Shown here in pieces: positions 7,972 through 16,096 of a stretch of 50,389 nt of DNA. The stretch is from an uncultured Octadecabacter sp. (lineage in GTDB: Bacteria > Pseudomonadota > Alphaproteobacteria > Rhodobacterales > Rhodobacteraceae), in the NCBI GenBank assembly GCA_937969445.1, contig CALBVZ010000128.1, positions 1 through 50,389 of the forward strand, in the 5' to 3' direction. The number at the start of each line of letters is the position of its first letter. The stretch's first letter is position 1. A program made the translations under genes and the position numbers. The notes below the pieces were generated by a model. That model worked only from the letters and a program-made list of their open reading frames with translations, did not search any database and had not been told where the DNA came from.

Positions 7972-10136
7972 TGGATAGCCTCCAGTTCCGCCACTTTGAC
8001 CCAGCGAAGACGCAACGCATTGGTCACGACCAACACGCTAGACGCTGCCATCGCCAGCGCGGCAAGCTGTGGCGACAGCATGCCCAATGCGGCAACCGGA
8101 ATAAGGATGATGTTATAGCCAAAGGCCCATCCAAGGTTTTGCCAGATATTTCGCAAGGTGCGGCGGCTCACTTCAATCGCGCGCGCCACGCCGGCCGGGT
8201 TGCCCGACACCAACACCACGTCTGCACTTTCGACGGCGACATCCGTGCCTGTGCCCATCGCAATGCCAACGTCAGCGGTAGCAAGCGCGGGGGCATCGTT
8301 GATGCCATCCCCAACGAACGCCACCTTTCGACCACCCGATTGCAGTTGTTTGACCGCTTCTGCTTTTCCATCTGGCAGCACACCAGCAAGCACCTGTTCA
8401 ATTCCCAAAGCCTTACCCAAAGCACCCGCGGCGTCTTTGGTATCGCCAGAAATCATGACCACCTCTAGCCCCCGTGCTTTCAGCGCCTGAACCGTAGCTT
8501 TGGCTGTTGGCTTGGGCGTATCAGACAAGCCAATTGTTCCCGCGAATTTTCCGTCAATCGCAACCATGACGGGGGTCTGGCCAGCCGGAATTTCCGCCTG
8601 CGCTTTGACGCCTTCCCAAGCCATCATCGCCGCATTGCCGATAACGATACGGCGGCCTTCGACCGTGCCTTGCAGACCGTGACCGGGAATCGTTTCTACA
8701 TCCGTGGCGGTAGGCAAGTGGCGACCGGCAAGCGCGATGATCGCGTTCGCCAATGGATGGTCTGACGCGGTCTCAACTGCGGCAACCGCCGCGAGGTCCT
8801 GCGAACGCAACGTATTGGTCACCACAACAGGCGCACCAGCGGTTAACGTTCCTGTCTTATCAAACGCAACGACATCGATACCTTGCAAGGCCTGCAAAGC
8901 ATCCCCGCGTCGGAACAATACGCCAAGCTCGGCGGCACGTCCCGTACCGACCATGATCGACGTAGGCGTCGCCAATCCCATGGCGCAGGGGCACGCAATA
9001 ATCAAAACCGAAACGCCTGCAACCAACGCCAGCGGCAAGGACCCAAACACCAACCAAAGCAGAACAGTAAGCCCGGCAACAGCCATGACCGCAGGGACGA
9101 ACCAAAGGGTTATCTTATTCACGAGGTCTTGCACCGGCAAACGCGCCCCCTGTGCTTCGGCAACCATCGTAATAATCCGCGCGAGCAAGGTTTCCGACCC
9201 TACAGAACGCGCTTCTAGCACCAGTGATGAGGTTCCGTTAATTGTACCAGCAACCAGCTCATTGCCGATCGCTTTTTCAACGGGCATTGGCTCTCCGGAA
9301 ATCATGCTTTCGTCGACGAAACCTGTGCCACGGGTTAACACGCCATCCACCGGAATACGTGCGCCTGCGGCCAAATGGACAATGTCGCCGACGACAACTT
9401 TGTCGAGTGGGAGCGAAATAACTTCGCCCTCTCTCTCGACGTTTGCGGTGTCAGGTCGAAGCCCGATCAACCGTTTGATTGCAGCGCCTGTGCGACCCTT
9501 CGCGCGCGCCTCAAGGTAGCGGCCCAGCAGGATGAGCGTCACGATCACCGCCGCCGCTTCGAAATAGACCGCGATACTTCCGTCGGGCAACCATTGGGGA
9601 CGAAACGTTGCAACAGTGGAATAGCCCCACGCCGCGCCCGCCCCCAAAACCACGAGGGAATTCATGTCTGGCGCACCACGTAACAATGCAGGGATACCTT
9701 TGGCAAAAAACCCTCGACCTGGTCCGATCAACACAAGTGTCGCTAAGAAAAATTGAATGAGCCAACTGTCCTGCAGTCCAATCACTTGCGCGATAAAATG
9801 ATGCACGGATGGGAAAACGTGCCCACCCATCTCGACCACAAAAATCGGCAGCGTCAACGCAGCAGCTATCAAGGTTGAACGCAATAGTTCAGGCGTTTCA
9901 TCTTCGCGTTCAAGTGCCACGCTGCCCGTCTTGATAGGGCTTGCAGGGTAACCTGCCTTTGTCGAAGCCGTGGCAATCAAATCTTCCAGCCCAGCGCCCC
10001 CCTCAACTGTGGCCGTGCGATCAGCAAAATTGATGTATGCCGAGGTTACGCCTGCAACCCCCTCCATCGCCTTTTGCGCGCGCGCAGCACAGCCACCACA
10101 GGTCATTTCATCTACATCAAAGCGATAATTGGTCAT
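7968..10136 (-). CDS. copA: Copper-exporting P1B-type ATPase
   Basis: The 722-residue protein pumps Cu(I) out of the cytoplasm using ATP. It has one N-terminal heavy-metal domain with MTCGGCAA (C13, C16), then eight predicted membrane spans, the intramembrane metal site CPC near residue 383 (IIACPCAMGLATP), the phosphorylation motif DKTGTLT near 425, the SDHPLA motif of heavy-metal pumps and GDGINDAPALA near 610. The start at 10136 is chosen over the ATG at 10154 because AAGAGGA lies between them at proper spacing from the former. It is followed directly by the cueR-like gene. The promoter just upstream is a typical MerR-family element. Confidence 0.95.
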   Translation of the reverse strand: MTNYRFDVDEMTCGGCAARAQKAMEGVAGVTSAYINFADRTATVEGGAGLEDLIATASTKAGYPASPIKTGSVALEREDETPELLRSTLIAAALTLPIFVVEMGGHVFPSVHHFIAQVIGLQDSWLIQFFLATLVLIGPGRGFFAKGIPALLRGAPDMNSLVVLGAGAAWGYSTVATFRPQWLPDGSIAVYFEAAAVIVTLILLGRYLEARAKGRTGAAIKRLIGLRPDTANVEREGEVISLPLDKVVVGDIVHLAAGARIPVDGVLTRGTGFVDESMISGEPMPVEKAIGNELVAGTINGTSSLVLEARSVGSETLLARIITMVAEAQGARLPVQDLVNKITLWFVPAVMAVAGLTVLLWLVFGSLPLALVAGVSVLIIACPCAMGLATPTSIMVGTGRAAELGVLFRRGDALQALQGIDVVAFDKTGTLTAGAPVVVTNTLRSQDLAAVAAVETASDHPLANAIIALAGRHLPTATDVETIPGHGLQGTVEGRRIVIGNAAMMAWEGVKAQAEIPAGQTPVMVAIDGKFAGTIGLSDTPKPTAKATVQALKARGLEVVMISGDTKDAAGALGKALGIEQVLAGVLPDGKAEAVKQLQSGGRKVAFVGDGINDAPALATADVGIAMGTGTDVAVESADVVLVSGNPAGVARAIEVSRRTLRNIWQNLGWAFGYNIILIPVAALGMLSPQLAALAMAASSVLVVTNALRLRWVKVAELEAIQ

Positions 10137-10158
10137 AACGAATCCTCTTGTCACCTTC

Positions 10159-10189
10159 TACATAGACCTTCCAGTTACAGTAAGGTCAA
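10159..10189 (-). promoter_or_regulatory. copA promoter with CueR-type operator
   Basis: On the minus strand a -35 box TTGACC (10184-10189) and a -10 box TATGTA (10159-10164) are separated by 19 bases, the overlong spacing characteristic of MerR-regulated promoters. The spacer carries the dyad ACCTT (10166-10170) / AAGGT (10182-10186), matching the copper-type MerR operator. Transcription would start near 10152, leaving a leader of only about 15 bases before copA. Confidence 0.88.
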
Positions 10190-10208
10190 AGCCCTTCTTA
10201 CACATTTT

Positions 10209-10240
10209 TGGCCTTATACTAGCAACGATACTGGTCCTAT
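10209..10240 (+). promoter_or_regulatory. Two TauR-like boxes upstream of tpa
   Basis: TGGCCTTAT (10209-10217) and TGGTCCTAT (10232-10240) are direct repeats 23 bases apart, 76 bases before the tpa start. The same box recurs before xsc and tauR. As I recall it, the reported R. capsulatus TauR site is a direct repeat of a CTGGACYTAA element, which fits. A possible -10 box TAGAAT follows at 10252-10257. The copA operator is only about 20 bases away, so two regulators share this short divergent region. Confidence 0.7.
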
Positions 10241-10315
10241 CCGAACGCCTTTAGAATCGAAATAGTAAGGGAACACACCCTTAGTGTGCCCCTGATTCCA
10301 TGCGGAGGACTAATA

Positions 10316-11722
10316 ATGGACGGAATGACAACGAACGACCTGAGCCATGTAGTTGACGCAGATCGCGCCCATGTCTGGCATCACCTTAGCCAGCACAGGC
10401 AGTATATGAACGAAGATCTCAGCGCGCAGGTCGACCCGCGTATCATCGTTGAGGGCAAAGGTATGCGTGTCTGGGACCAACACGGCAAAGAACACATCGA
10501 TGCTGTGTCCGGCGGCGTTTGGACCGTCAACGTAGGCTATGGACGTGAAAGCATTGCCAACGCAGTGCGCGACCAGATTTTGAAGATGAACTTCTTTGGC
10601 GGAACAGTAGGATCCATTCCTGGTGCGTTGTTCGCGGAAAAGCTGATTTCCAAAATGCCGGGCATGTCACGAGTTTACTACGCAAACTCCGGTTCTGAGG
10701 CCAACGAGAAGGGCTTCAAAATCGTTCGTCAAATCGCGCACAAGCGCTACGGCGGCAAGAAACATAAGATCCTGTATCGCGACCGCGACTACCACGGCTC
10801 GACCATCGCCAGCATGTCTGCGGGTGGGCAGGATGAGCGGAACGCCCAGTACGGTCCATTCACCCCCGGTTTTGTACGCGTGCCGCACTGCATGGAATAC
10901 CGTAAGCACGAACAGGACGGTGCGCCGGATGAGAACTATGGCGTCTGGGCCGCTGACCAGATCGAAGAAATCATCCTGCGCGAAGGTGCAGACACCGTTG
11001 GCGCACTTTGCCTTGAACCTGTAACAGCAGGTGGTGGCGTGATTACTCCGCCCGAAGGTTACTGGGAACGCGTTCAGGAAATCTGCAAAAAGTACGACAT
11101 CCTGCTTCATATCGACGAAGTTGTTTGCGGTGTGGGCCGTACGGGGACTTGGTTCGGCTACCAGAACTACGACATCAAACCCGATATCGTGACCATGGCC
11201 AAAGGCGTGGCGTCTGGTTACGCGGCAATTTCATGCTGTGTGACGACTGAGGCGGTCTTTGACATGTTCAAAGACGACTCCTCTGACCCTCTGAACTACT
11301 TCCGTGACATCTCAACGTTTGGGGGCTGCACCGCTGGCCCAGCAGCGGCCCTTGAGAACATGAAGATCATCGAAAACGAAGACCTATTGGCAAACACTCT
11401 TGTTATGGGGGACCGTATGGTCGCCAACCTGCAAGCGCTGGCCGAGAAGTTTCCACAAATTGGTGATGTGCGTGGCAAAGGATTGTTCGTCGGGGCCGAG
11501 TTGGTAACAGACCGCTCCACCAAAGAACCGATGCCTGAAAACCTTGTTGGGGCAGTTGTCGCAGACTGTAACAAGAACGGTGTGATCATCGGGGCGACGA
11601 ACCGCTCTGTGCCAGGCAAGAATAACACGCTGTGCTTCTCCCCCGCATTGATCGCGACGGCAGACGACATTGACGAGATCACCGATGCAGTTGGCGCCGC
11701 ATTGGGGCGGGTTTTCGCCTAA
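10316..11722 (+). CDS. tpa: Taurine-pyruvate aminotransferase
   Basis: A 468-residue class III PLP-dependent aminotransferase that moves the amino group of taurine to pyruvate, giving sulfoacetaldehyde and alanine, the first step of taurine use. Recognisable stretches are HVWHHLSQHRQY near the start, ANSGSEANEKGFK, YHGSTIASMSAGG, LHIDEVVCGVGRTG and MAKGVASGY with the PLP lysine near residue 295. The ATG at 10316 follows GGAGG; the frame is open 10 codons further upstream without a ribosome binding site. It is separated from tauR-xsc by the two cysteine-repeat genes, but TauR-like boxes upstream tie it to the same regulon. No alanine dehydrogenase gene for amino recycling is in the window. Confidence 0.93.
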   Translation: MDGMTTNDLSHVVDADRAHVWHHLSQHRQYMNEDLSAQVDPRIIVEGKGMRVWDQHGKEHIDAVSGGVWTVNVGYGRESIANAVRDQILKMNFFGGTVGSIPGALFAEKLISKMPGMSRVYYANSGSEANEKGFKIVRQIAHKRYGGKKHKILYRDRDYHGSTIASMSAGGQDERNAQYGPFTPGFVRVPHCMEYRKHEQDGAPDENYGVWAADQIEEIILREGADTVGALCLEPVTAGGGVITPPEGYWERVQEICKKYDILLHIDEVVCGVGRTGTWFGYQNYDIKPDIVTMAKGVASGYAAISCCVTTEAVFDMFKDDSSDPLNYFRDISTFGGCTAGPAAALENMKIIENEDLLANTLVMGDRMVANLQALAEKFPQIGDVRGKGLFVGAELVTDRSTKEPMPENLVGAVVADCNKNGVIIGATNRSVPGKNNTLCFSPALIATADDIDEITDAVGAALGRVFA

Positions 11723-11752
11723 GTCGGATGAACGAAACATTCTCAGTATCTT

Positions 11753-11780
11753 AGGGCGGGTTCAGGGATGGACCCGCCCT
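11753..11780 (+). terminator. Stable hairpin after tpa, before the first cysteine-repeat gene
   Basis: AGGGCGGGT (11753-11761) pairs with ACCCGCCCT (11772-11780) 30 bases after the tpa stop. No T run follows, so it is a weak or Rho-assisted terminator, or a 3'-end stabiliser. A near copy precedes the next gene at 12337-12366, showing that this leader was duplicated together with the coding sequence. Confidence 0.55.
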
Positions 11781-11829
11781 GTTCAATCGAGGCATGGTGC
11801 GGCTGAATTCACAACCAAAGGCTAATACT

Positions 11830-12309
11830 ATGCTTCGTTCGTTTCTGATCCTCATTACCTTTATCATTGCATTGCCCGCATATGCCCAAGATTCCTGCGA
11901 ATACGCCAACGACAACGAGTGCGACGAAGAACGTTACGGCGGCCAAGGGTACTGTGAAACAGGTACTGATACCACGGATTGCACATTGTTGAGCGCAGGC
12001 ATCAACGAAGACAGCTGCGCCTTTGCGGAAGACGGCGAATGCGACGAATACCGCTACAACGGCAGTGGCGCGTGTCAGGACGGATCTGACCTGTCCGACT
12101 GCACAGCGTGGCAGGTTGAACGCGAAACAAACTTCATCGAACGCGCACAGGCGCTTGGCTATAACGACGTTGCGATTAACGCACTGGGCGACAACACATG
12201 TCGTTGGTCTTACGACGACGAATGCGACGACCCATCATTGGGTGGCACTGGCGCATGTGACGTGGGCACCGACGCAATGGATTGCATCGCGGCAAAACCA
12301 ACGAACTAA
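11830..12309 (+). CDS. Secreted cysteine-repeat protein, three repeats
   Basis: I know no named family for this 159-residue protein. A Sec signal peptide (MLRSFLILITFIIALPAYAQ, cleavage after AYA) is followed by three repeats of about 31 residues with four cysteines each spaced C-x7-C-x10-C-x8-C and a shared core NDxECDE...YGG...GTDxxDC. The repeats are acidic and presumably disulphide-bonded; calcium binding is a guess from the aspartates. It is a close copy of the signal peptide and first three repeats of the following gene, in the same order, without the protease domain. The start at 11830 matches the start of the paralogue; AAAGG precedes it. Confidence 0.75.
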   Translation: MLRSFLILITFIIALPAYAQDSCEYANDNECDEERYGGQGYCETGTDTTDCTLLSAGINEDSCAFAEDGECDEYRYNGSGACQDGSDLSDCTAWQVERETNFIERAQALGYNDVAINALGDNTCRWSYDDECDDPSLGGTGACDVGTDAMDCIAAKPTN

Positions 12310-12336
12310 TCGCCACATCGTTGACTAAAATCCCTT

Positions 12337-12373
12337 AGGGTCGGGTTCCGGACTGGACCCGACCCTTTGTTTT
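12337..12373 (+). terminator. Rho-independent terminator between the two cysteine-repeat genes
   Basis: AGGGTCGGGT (12337-12346) pairs perfectly with ACCCGACCCT (12357-12366), followed by TTGTTTT. It lies 28 bases after the first gene's stop and about 50 bases before the second gene's ATG, mirroring the hairpin at 11753-11780. Confidence 0.8.
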
Positions 12374-12416
12374 GCGCCAATGTAAACTCATTGATTTCAA
12401 GACAAAGGTATTGCCG

Positions 12417-14405
12417 ATGCTTCGTTCTTTTCTAATCCTACTGACGTTTGTCGTCGCCCTACCCGCCTATGCGCAAGATTCCTGCGAGTACGCGAACGAC
12501 AATGAATGCGACGAGGACCGTTACGGCGGACAAGGGTATTGCGACGCAGGAACCGATACGACGGACTGTACCTTGATGCGCGCTGGCATCGCGGATGACA
12601 GCTGCGCCTTCGCTAACGACAATGAATGTGACGAATACCGCTATAACGGCAGTGGCGCGTGTCAGGACGGATCTGACACCAGCGATTGCGCGGCTTGGCA
12701 AGTTCAACGAGAGGCTGATTTCCTAGAACGCGCCCGTGCCTTGGGTATTGCCCCACAAACCATCAATGAATTGGGCAACAACACCTGCCGTTGGAATAAT
12801 GACGACGAGTGTGACGACATTCTTTACGGTGGCACCGGTGCCTGTGACCCCGGAACCGACGCGACAGATTGCCTTGCGACAGTAAGCACAAGTGCGGCGA
12901 TTGAACCTTTGGTTGGAGGAGACAATTCCTGCCCGTTTGCCAACGACAATGAATGTGACGAGGCGCGCTATGGCGGCCAAGGTTTCTGTGATGCGGGTAC
13001 AGACACCAACGATTGTGCGGCAGGTGGCGACCTCACGCTGACGCCGATCGGCAATATTGGTGACAGCTGCGAATACGCCAACGACAGCGAATGTGATGAA
13101 GCACGTTTCGGCGGCGGCGGTTACTGCGACGACGGCACCGATACATCTGATTGTCGCCAGTTGGCCGCAGGTCTTGATGACGACAGTTGCGAATGGGCCA
13201 ATGACAACGAATGCGATGAGATACGCTATGGCGGCGGTGGGCAATGCATTGATGGTTCTGACGCGACGGACTGCGACATGTACGGAACCTCGCCCGAGGC
13301 TCTGGCCCGCTTGCTTTCCCTCGTCCCGTCTGATTTGCGCGCGCAATTGGGCGATGACAGTTGTCAGTATTCCAATGACGGTGAATGTGATGACGTAAAC
13401 TTTGGCGGCACGATTTATTGTGACGTTGGCACGGATGCGACCGATTGCCGTGCGATGGCGCTTGGCGGCGAAGACAGCTGCCGTTGGGCCAACGACAACG
13501 AATGTGATGAACCCGGTATCGGCACCGACAACTGCACATCTGGCACCGATGTGACCGACTGCGCCGCCGTCGCTTACCTGCGTAATCGCACCGACACGTG
13601 TAATTCAGCGTTTGATGGTATCTGCAACGAAGCCTCAGGTGGGGATGGCACATGCGAAGCATTCTCTGACACTGCCGACTGCCTTGGCCGTTCACGCCCC
13701 GCAGGTCTTGAGAACCATTTCTTTGGCCGCGACGACCGCTTCTTGGTTGATGCGACGCAGGCGCCTTGGCGGTTTATCGGGTCTCTGGAACTGCAAGACG
13801 GCTCCTGCACGGGTACGCTGGTTGGCCCAGCGCTAGTGCTTACAGCCGCGCATTGCGTTACGGATACGGGCAATGAAACCAACACGCCTGTTATGTTTCG
13901 CGCGGGCCTTTCACTGGGTAATTCAGTGGGCGAAGCCAAAGTGACAGCGGCGGTCTTTGACCCGAATTACACCCCTGACACCCAAGAGGCTGGCGGCGGA
14001 AATGGTCACGACTGGGCGCTGGTTGTTCTGGATCGCAACCTTGGTGATGAAATCGGTTACTTAGATGTACATGAGCTTACCGCGACAGACATCAGCCAGA
14101 TTGGACGGTCTGGGCTGTTGGTCAATCAGGCTGGCTATTCATGGGACACGGGCGACAACCTGTCTGGCAACCAAGGCTGTCGCATCGTTGAGGCGTTTGA
14201 AGACAACTCAATCCTGCACGAATGTGACACCGCGCAAGGCGACAGCGGCTCGCCGTTCTTGCTCAACGTTGATGGTGAGTGGAAAATCATCGCGGTGGAC
14301 AGTCAATTCTTCCGTGCAGACGCTGAGGACAAGTCACCGTTTAGCCAAGCGAACCTTGCGGTCGATAGCCGCGCATTCGCGGCGGCCGTCGCACAGCAAC
14401 AGTAG
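12417..14405 (+). CDS. Secreted cysteine-repeat protein with trypsin-like domain
   Basis: A 662-residue exported protein. After a signal peptide ending AYAQ come nine repeats of about 30 residues (residues about 21-435), eight with clear DSCxxxNDxECDE cores and four cysteines each (mostly C-x7-C-x10-C-x8-C); the ninth is degenerate. A chymotrypsin-fold domain fills the C-terminal 220 residues with the triad visible: His in VLTAAHCV, Asp in GHDWALVVLD and Ser in QGDSGSPF. It is therefore probably an active secreted serine protease carried by a disulphide-rich repeat arm. The preceding gene duplicates its first three repeats. It sits between tpa and tauR, with no evident link to taurine. The ATG at 12417 is preferred over 12372 because the signal peptide begins there. 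Confidence 0.82.
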   Translation: MLRSFLILLTFVVALPAYAQDSCEYANDNECDEDRYGGQGYCDAGTDTTDCTLMRAGIADDSCAFANDNECDEYRYNGSGACQDGSDTSDCAAWQVQREADFLERARALGIAPQTINELGNNTCRWNNDDECDDILYGGTGACDPGTDATDCLATVSTSAAIEPLVGGDNSCPFANDNECDEARYGGQGFCDAGTDTNDCAAGGDLTLTPIGNIGDSCEYANDSECDEARFGGGGYCDDGTDTSDCRQLAAGLDDDSCEWANDNECDEIRYGGGGQCIDGSDATDCDMYGTSPEALARLLSLVPSDLRAQLGDDSCQYSNDGECDDVNFGGTIYCDVGTDATDCRAMALGGEDSCRWANDNECDEPGIGTDNCTSGTDVTDCAAVAYLRNRTDTCNSAFDGICNEASGGDGTCEAFSDTADCLGRSRPAGLENHFFGRDDRFLVDATQAPWRFIGSLELQDGSCTGTLVGPALVLTAAHCVTDTGNETNTPVMFRAGLSLGNSVGEAKVTAAVFDPNYTPDTQEAGGGNGHDWALVVLDRNLGDEIGYLDVHELTATDISQIGRSGLLVNQAGYSWDTGDNLSGNQGCRIVEAFEDNSILHECDTAQGDSGSPFLLNVDGEWKIIAVDSQFFRADAEDKSPFSQANLAVDSRAFAAAVAQQQ

Positions 14406-14416
14406 TCTTATTCGAC

Positions 14417-14470
14417 TTAGGGCCAGTTTACTTTCACATAGGGCCAGTTAGTCTGGCCCTATGGCCCTAC
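14417..14470. promoter_or_regulatory. TauR-like boxes over the tauR promoter and start codon
   Basis: Four copies of the TGGnCCTAW-type box occur in 54 bases: on the minus strand at 14417-14425 and 14438-14446, 21 bases apart, and on the plus strand at 14454-14462 and 14462-14470. ATAGGGCCA (14438-14446) and TGGCCCTAT (14454-14462) form a perfect 9-base inverted repeat whose right arm ends in the tauR start codon. Binding here would suit autoregulation; as RNA it could hide the start codon. Confidence 0.65.
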
Positions 14471-15924
14471 CCGTCGAAACCTTTTTCTTGCACCCCGATG
14501 CCGAAGGCACGTTGCAAACCCAAGTCCGCCAATTGGTCGCGGAAGGTATTCTCGCGGGGCGATTTCGCCCTGGTGAAAAACTGCCCTCATCGCGCAAACT
14601 GGCCGCACACCTCGGCGTAAGTCGGATCACCATAACCCTCGCATTCACAGAACTTTTGGCAGATGACTATATTGTCGCGCAGGGACGGTCTGGCTATTTC
14701 GTTTCCGAAAACGCGCCAGAGCCACCTCAGTTTCCCGCCACCGCAAGCGAAGACAGCACCGTGGATTGGAGCCGTGCAATCGGCCAGCGTTTCACACCAA
14801 CACAAGGGATCGCCAAACCAAGAGACTGGGCGCAATACCGATACCCGTTCGTTTACGGTCAAGCTGACCCGACATTATTTGATTCTGCGAACTGGCGGCT
14901 TTGCGCACTAGAGGCACTGGGCAAGAAAGACTTTGATGCCCTCACCGCGGATTACTACGACAGCGACGACCCCAAATTGCTCGACTTTATCGCGCGCCAA
15001 ACCCTGCCGCGTCGGGGTATCCTTGCCAAGCCTGATGAGATCCTACTGACCTTAGGCGCGCAAAACGCACTGTGGTTGACGGCCCAAGTGTTGCTAACAC
15101 AACGGCGCACCGCCGCCATTGAAGACCCGTGTTATCCAGCGATGCGAGGCATTCTGGAACAGTCGCGCTGTCACCTTCATGCAATCCCCGTCGATAAGGA
15201 TGGCCTTCCACCGGATAGCCTACCTGCTGAAACCGATGTGGTATTCACCACACCGAGCCATCAATGCCCAACGGCCGCAACCATGCCGATGTCACGTCGC
15301 ATGGCCCTTCTCGACAAAGCGGAGAAGGATGATTTTCTGATCGTTGAGGACGACTACGAATTTGAGATGTCGTTTCTGACACCGCCGTCCCCTGCGCTAA
15401 AATCCCTCGATAAGAACGGGCGCGTTATTTATGTCGGCAGCTTTTCTAAATCGTTGTTCCCTGGCTTGCGACTTGGGTACTTAGTCGGTCCTGCGCCGTT
15501 TATTCGCGAAGCACGCGCACTCAGAGCATCTGTTTTGCGCCATCCCCCGGGACATATCCAACGTACTGTGACGTATTTCCTATCACGTGGTCATTACGAC
15601 GCCCTCGTTGGCCGAATGGGCCGCGCATTTCATGATCGACGCAAGATGATGGACAAAGCCGTTGAAGACACGGGCCTGACGGTCGCCGGTTCCGGCAGTT
15701 TTGGCGGTTCATCCCTTTGGATGCGCGCGCCGAAACATATCGATACTCGCGACCTTGCACAGCGACTTTCCGAACAGGGTGTTTTGATCGAGCCAGGTCA
15801 TGCGTTTTTTGGCGGTACTGATATTCCAAAGAACTTTTACCGATTGGCCTACAGTTCGATCCCATCTAAGCGCATCGCTGGTGGGATCGAAATCTTAGCG
15901 CGAACGCTTCGCAGTATGAGTTAG
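14461..15924 (+). CDS. tauR: TauR, MocR-type regulator of taurine genes
   Basis: A 487-residue MocR/GabR-type regulator: an N-terminal GntR winged helix (about residues 10-75, LQTQVRQLVAEGILAGRFRPGEKLPSSRKLAAHLGVSR) fused to an aminotransferase-like domain that binds PLP, with the lysine in VGSFSKSLFPGLRLGYL near residue 329. TauR activates taurine genes in related bacteria. It lies directly upstream of xsc. The ATG at 14461 has no ribosome binding site in front of it and sits in a cluster of presumed TauR boxes, so it may be translated from a leaderless or near-leaderless transcript. No later ATG fits the family better, since the helix-turn-helix domain begins at once. Confidence 0.9.
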   Translation: MALPVETFFLHPDAEGTLQTQVRQLVAEGILAGRFRPGEKLPSSRKLAAHLGVSRITITLAFTELLADDYIVAQGRSGYFVSENAPEPPQFPATASEDSTVDWSRAIGQRFTPTQGIAKPRDWAQYRYPFVYGQADPTLFDSANWRLCALEALGKKDFDALTADYYDSDDPKLLDFIARQTLPRRGILAKPDEILLTLGAQNALWLTAQVLLTQRRTAAIEDPCYPAMRGILEQSRCHLHAIPVDKDGLPPDSLPAETDVVFTTPSHQCPTAATMPMSRRMALLDKAEKDDFLIVEDDYEFEMSFLTPPSPALKSLDKNGRVIYVGSFSKSLFPGLRLGYLVGPAPFIREARALRASVLRHPPGHIQRTVTYFLSRGHYDALVGRMGRAFHDRRKMMDKAVEDTGLTVAGSGSFGGSSLWMRAPKHIDTRDLAQRLSEQGVLIEPGHAFFGGTDIPKNFYRLAYSSIPSKRIAGGIEILARTLRSMS

Positions 15925-15987
15925 ACAGATTACATTCCACATCGTGCGGCATTCGAACTCGACAACCAAATCCACAAATGAGCCAAA

Positions 15988-16038
15988 TGGTCCTAATTTC
16001 ACTTTTTGGCCCTAAATGACAGCATTAACTGGACCTAA
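15988..16038 (+). promoter_or_regulatory. Three TauR-like boxes upstream of xsc
   Basis: TGGTCCTAA (15988-15996), TGGCCCTAA (16007-16015) and TGGACCTAA (16030-16038) are direct repeats on the plus strand at steps of 19 and 23 bases, 59 bases before the xsc start. The last pair has the same 23-base step as the tpa boxes. They are the best-conserved copies in the window and are probably the activation site for the xsc operon. Confidence 0.75.
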
Positions 16039-16096
16039 CAGGAAACGCGCCAAAACCTTACATTCCGTACAAACTTGCTCCAAAGGGGATTCCCAA

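Noticed and set aside
12723-13346. A 207-codon minus-strand frame over the cysteine repeats
   Set aside because: It is the regular antisense shadow of the repeated DNA and contains no signal peptide or known motif.
12420-13690. Regularly spaced similar units in DNA that might be a tandem repeat array
   Set aside because: The units are in-frame protein repeats with diverged codons and conserved cysteines, explained by the coding sequence.
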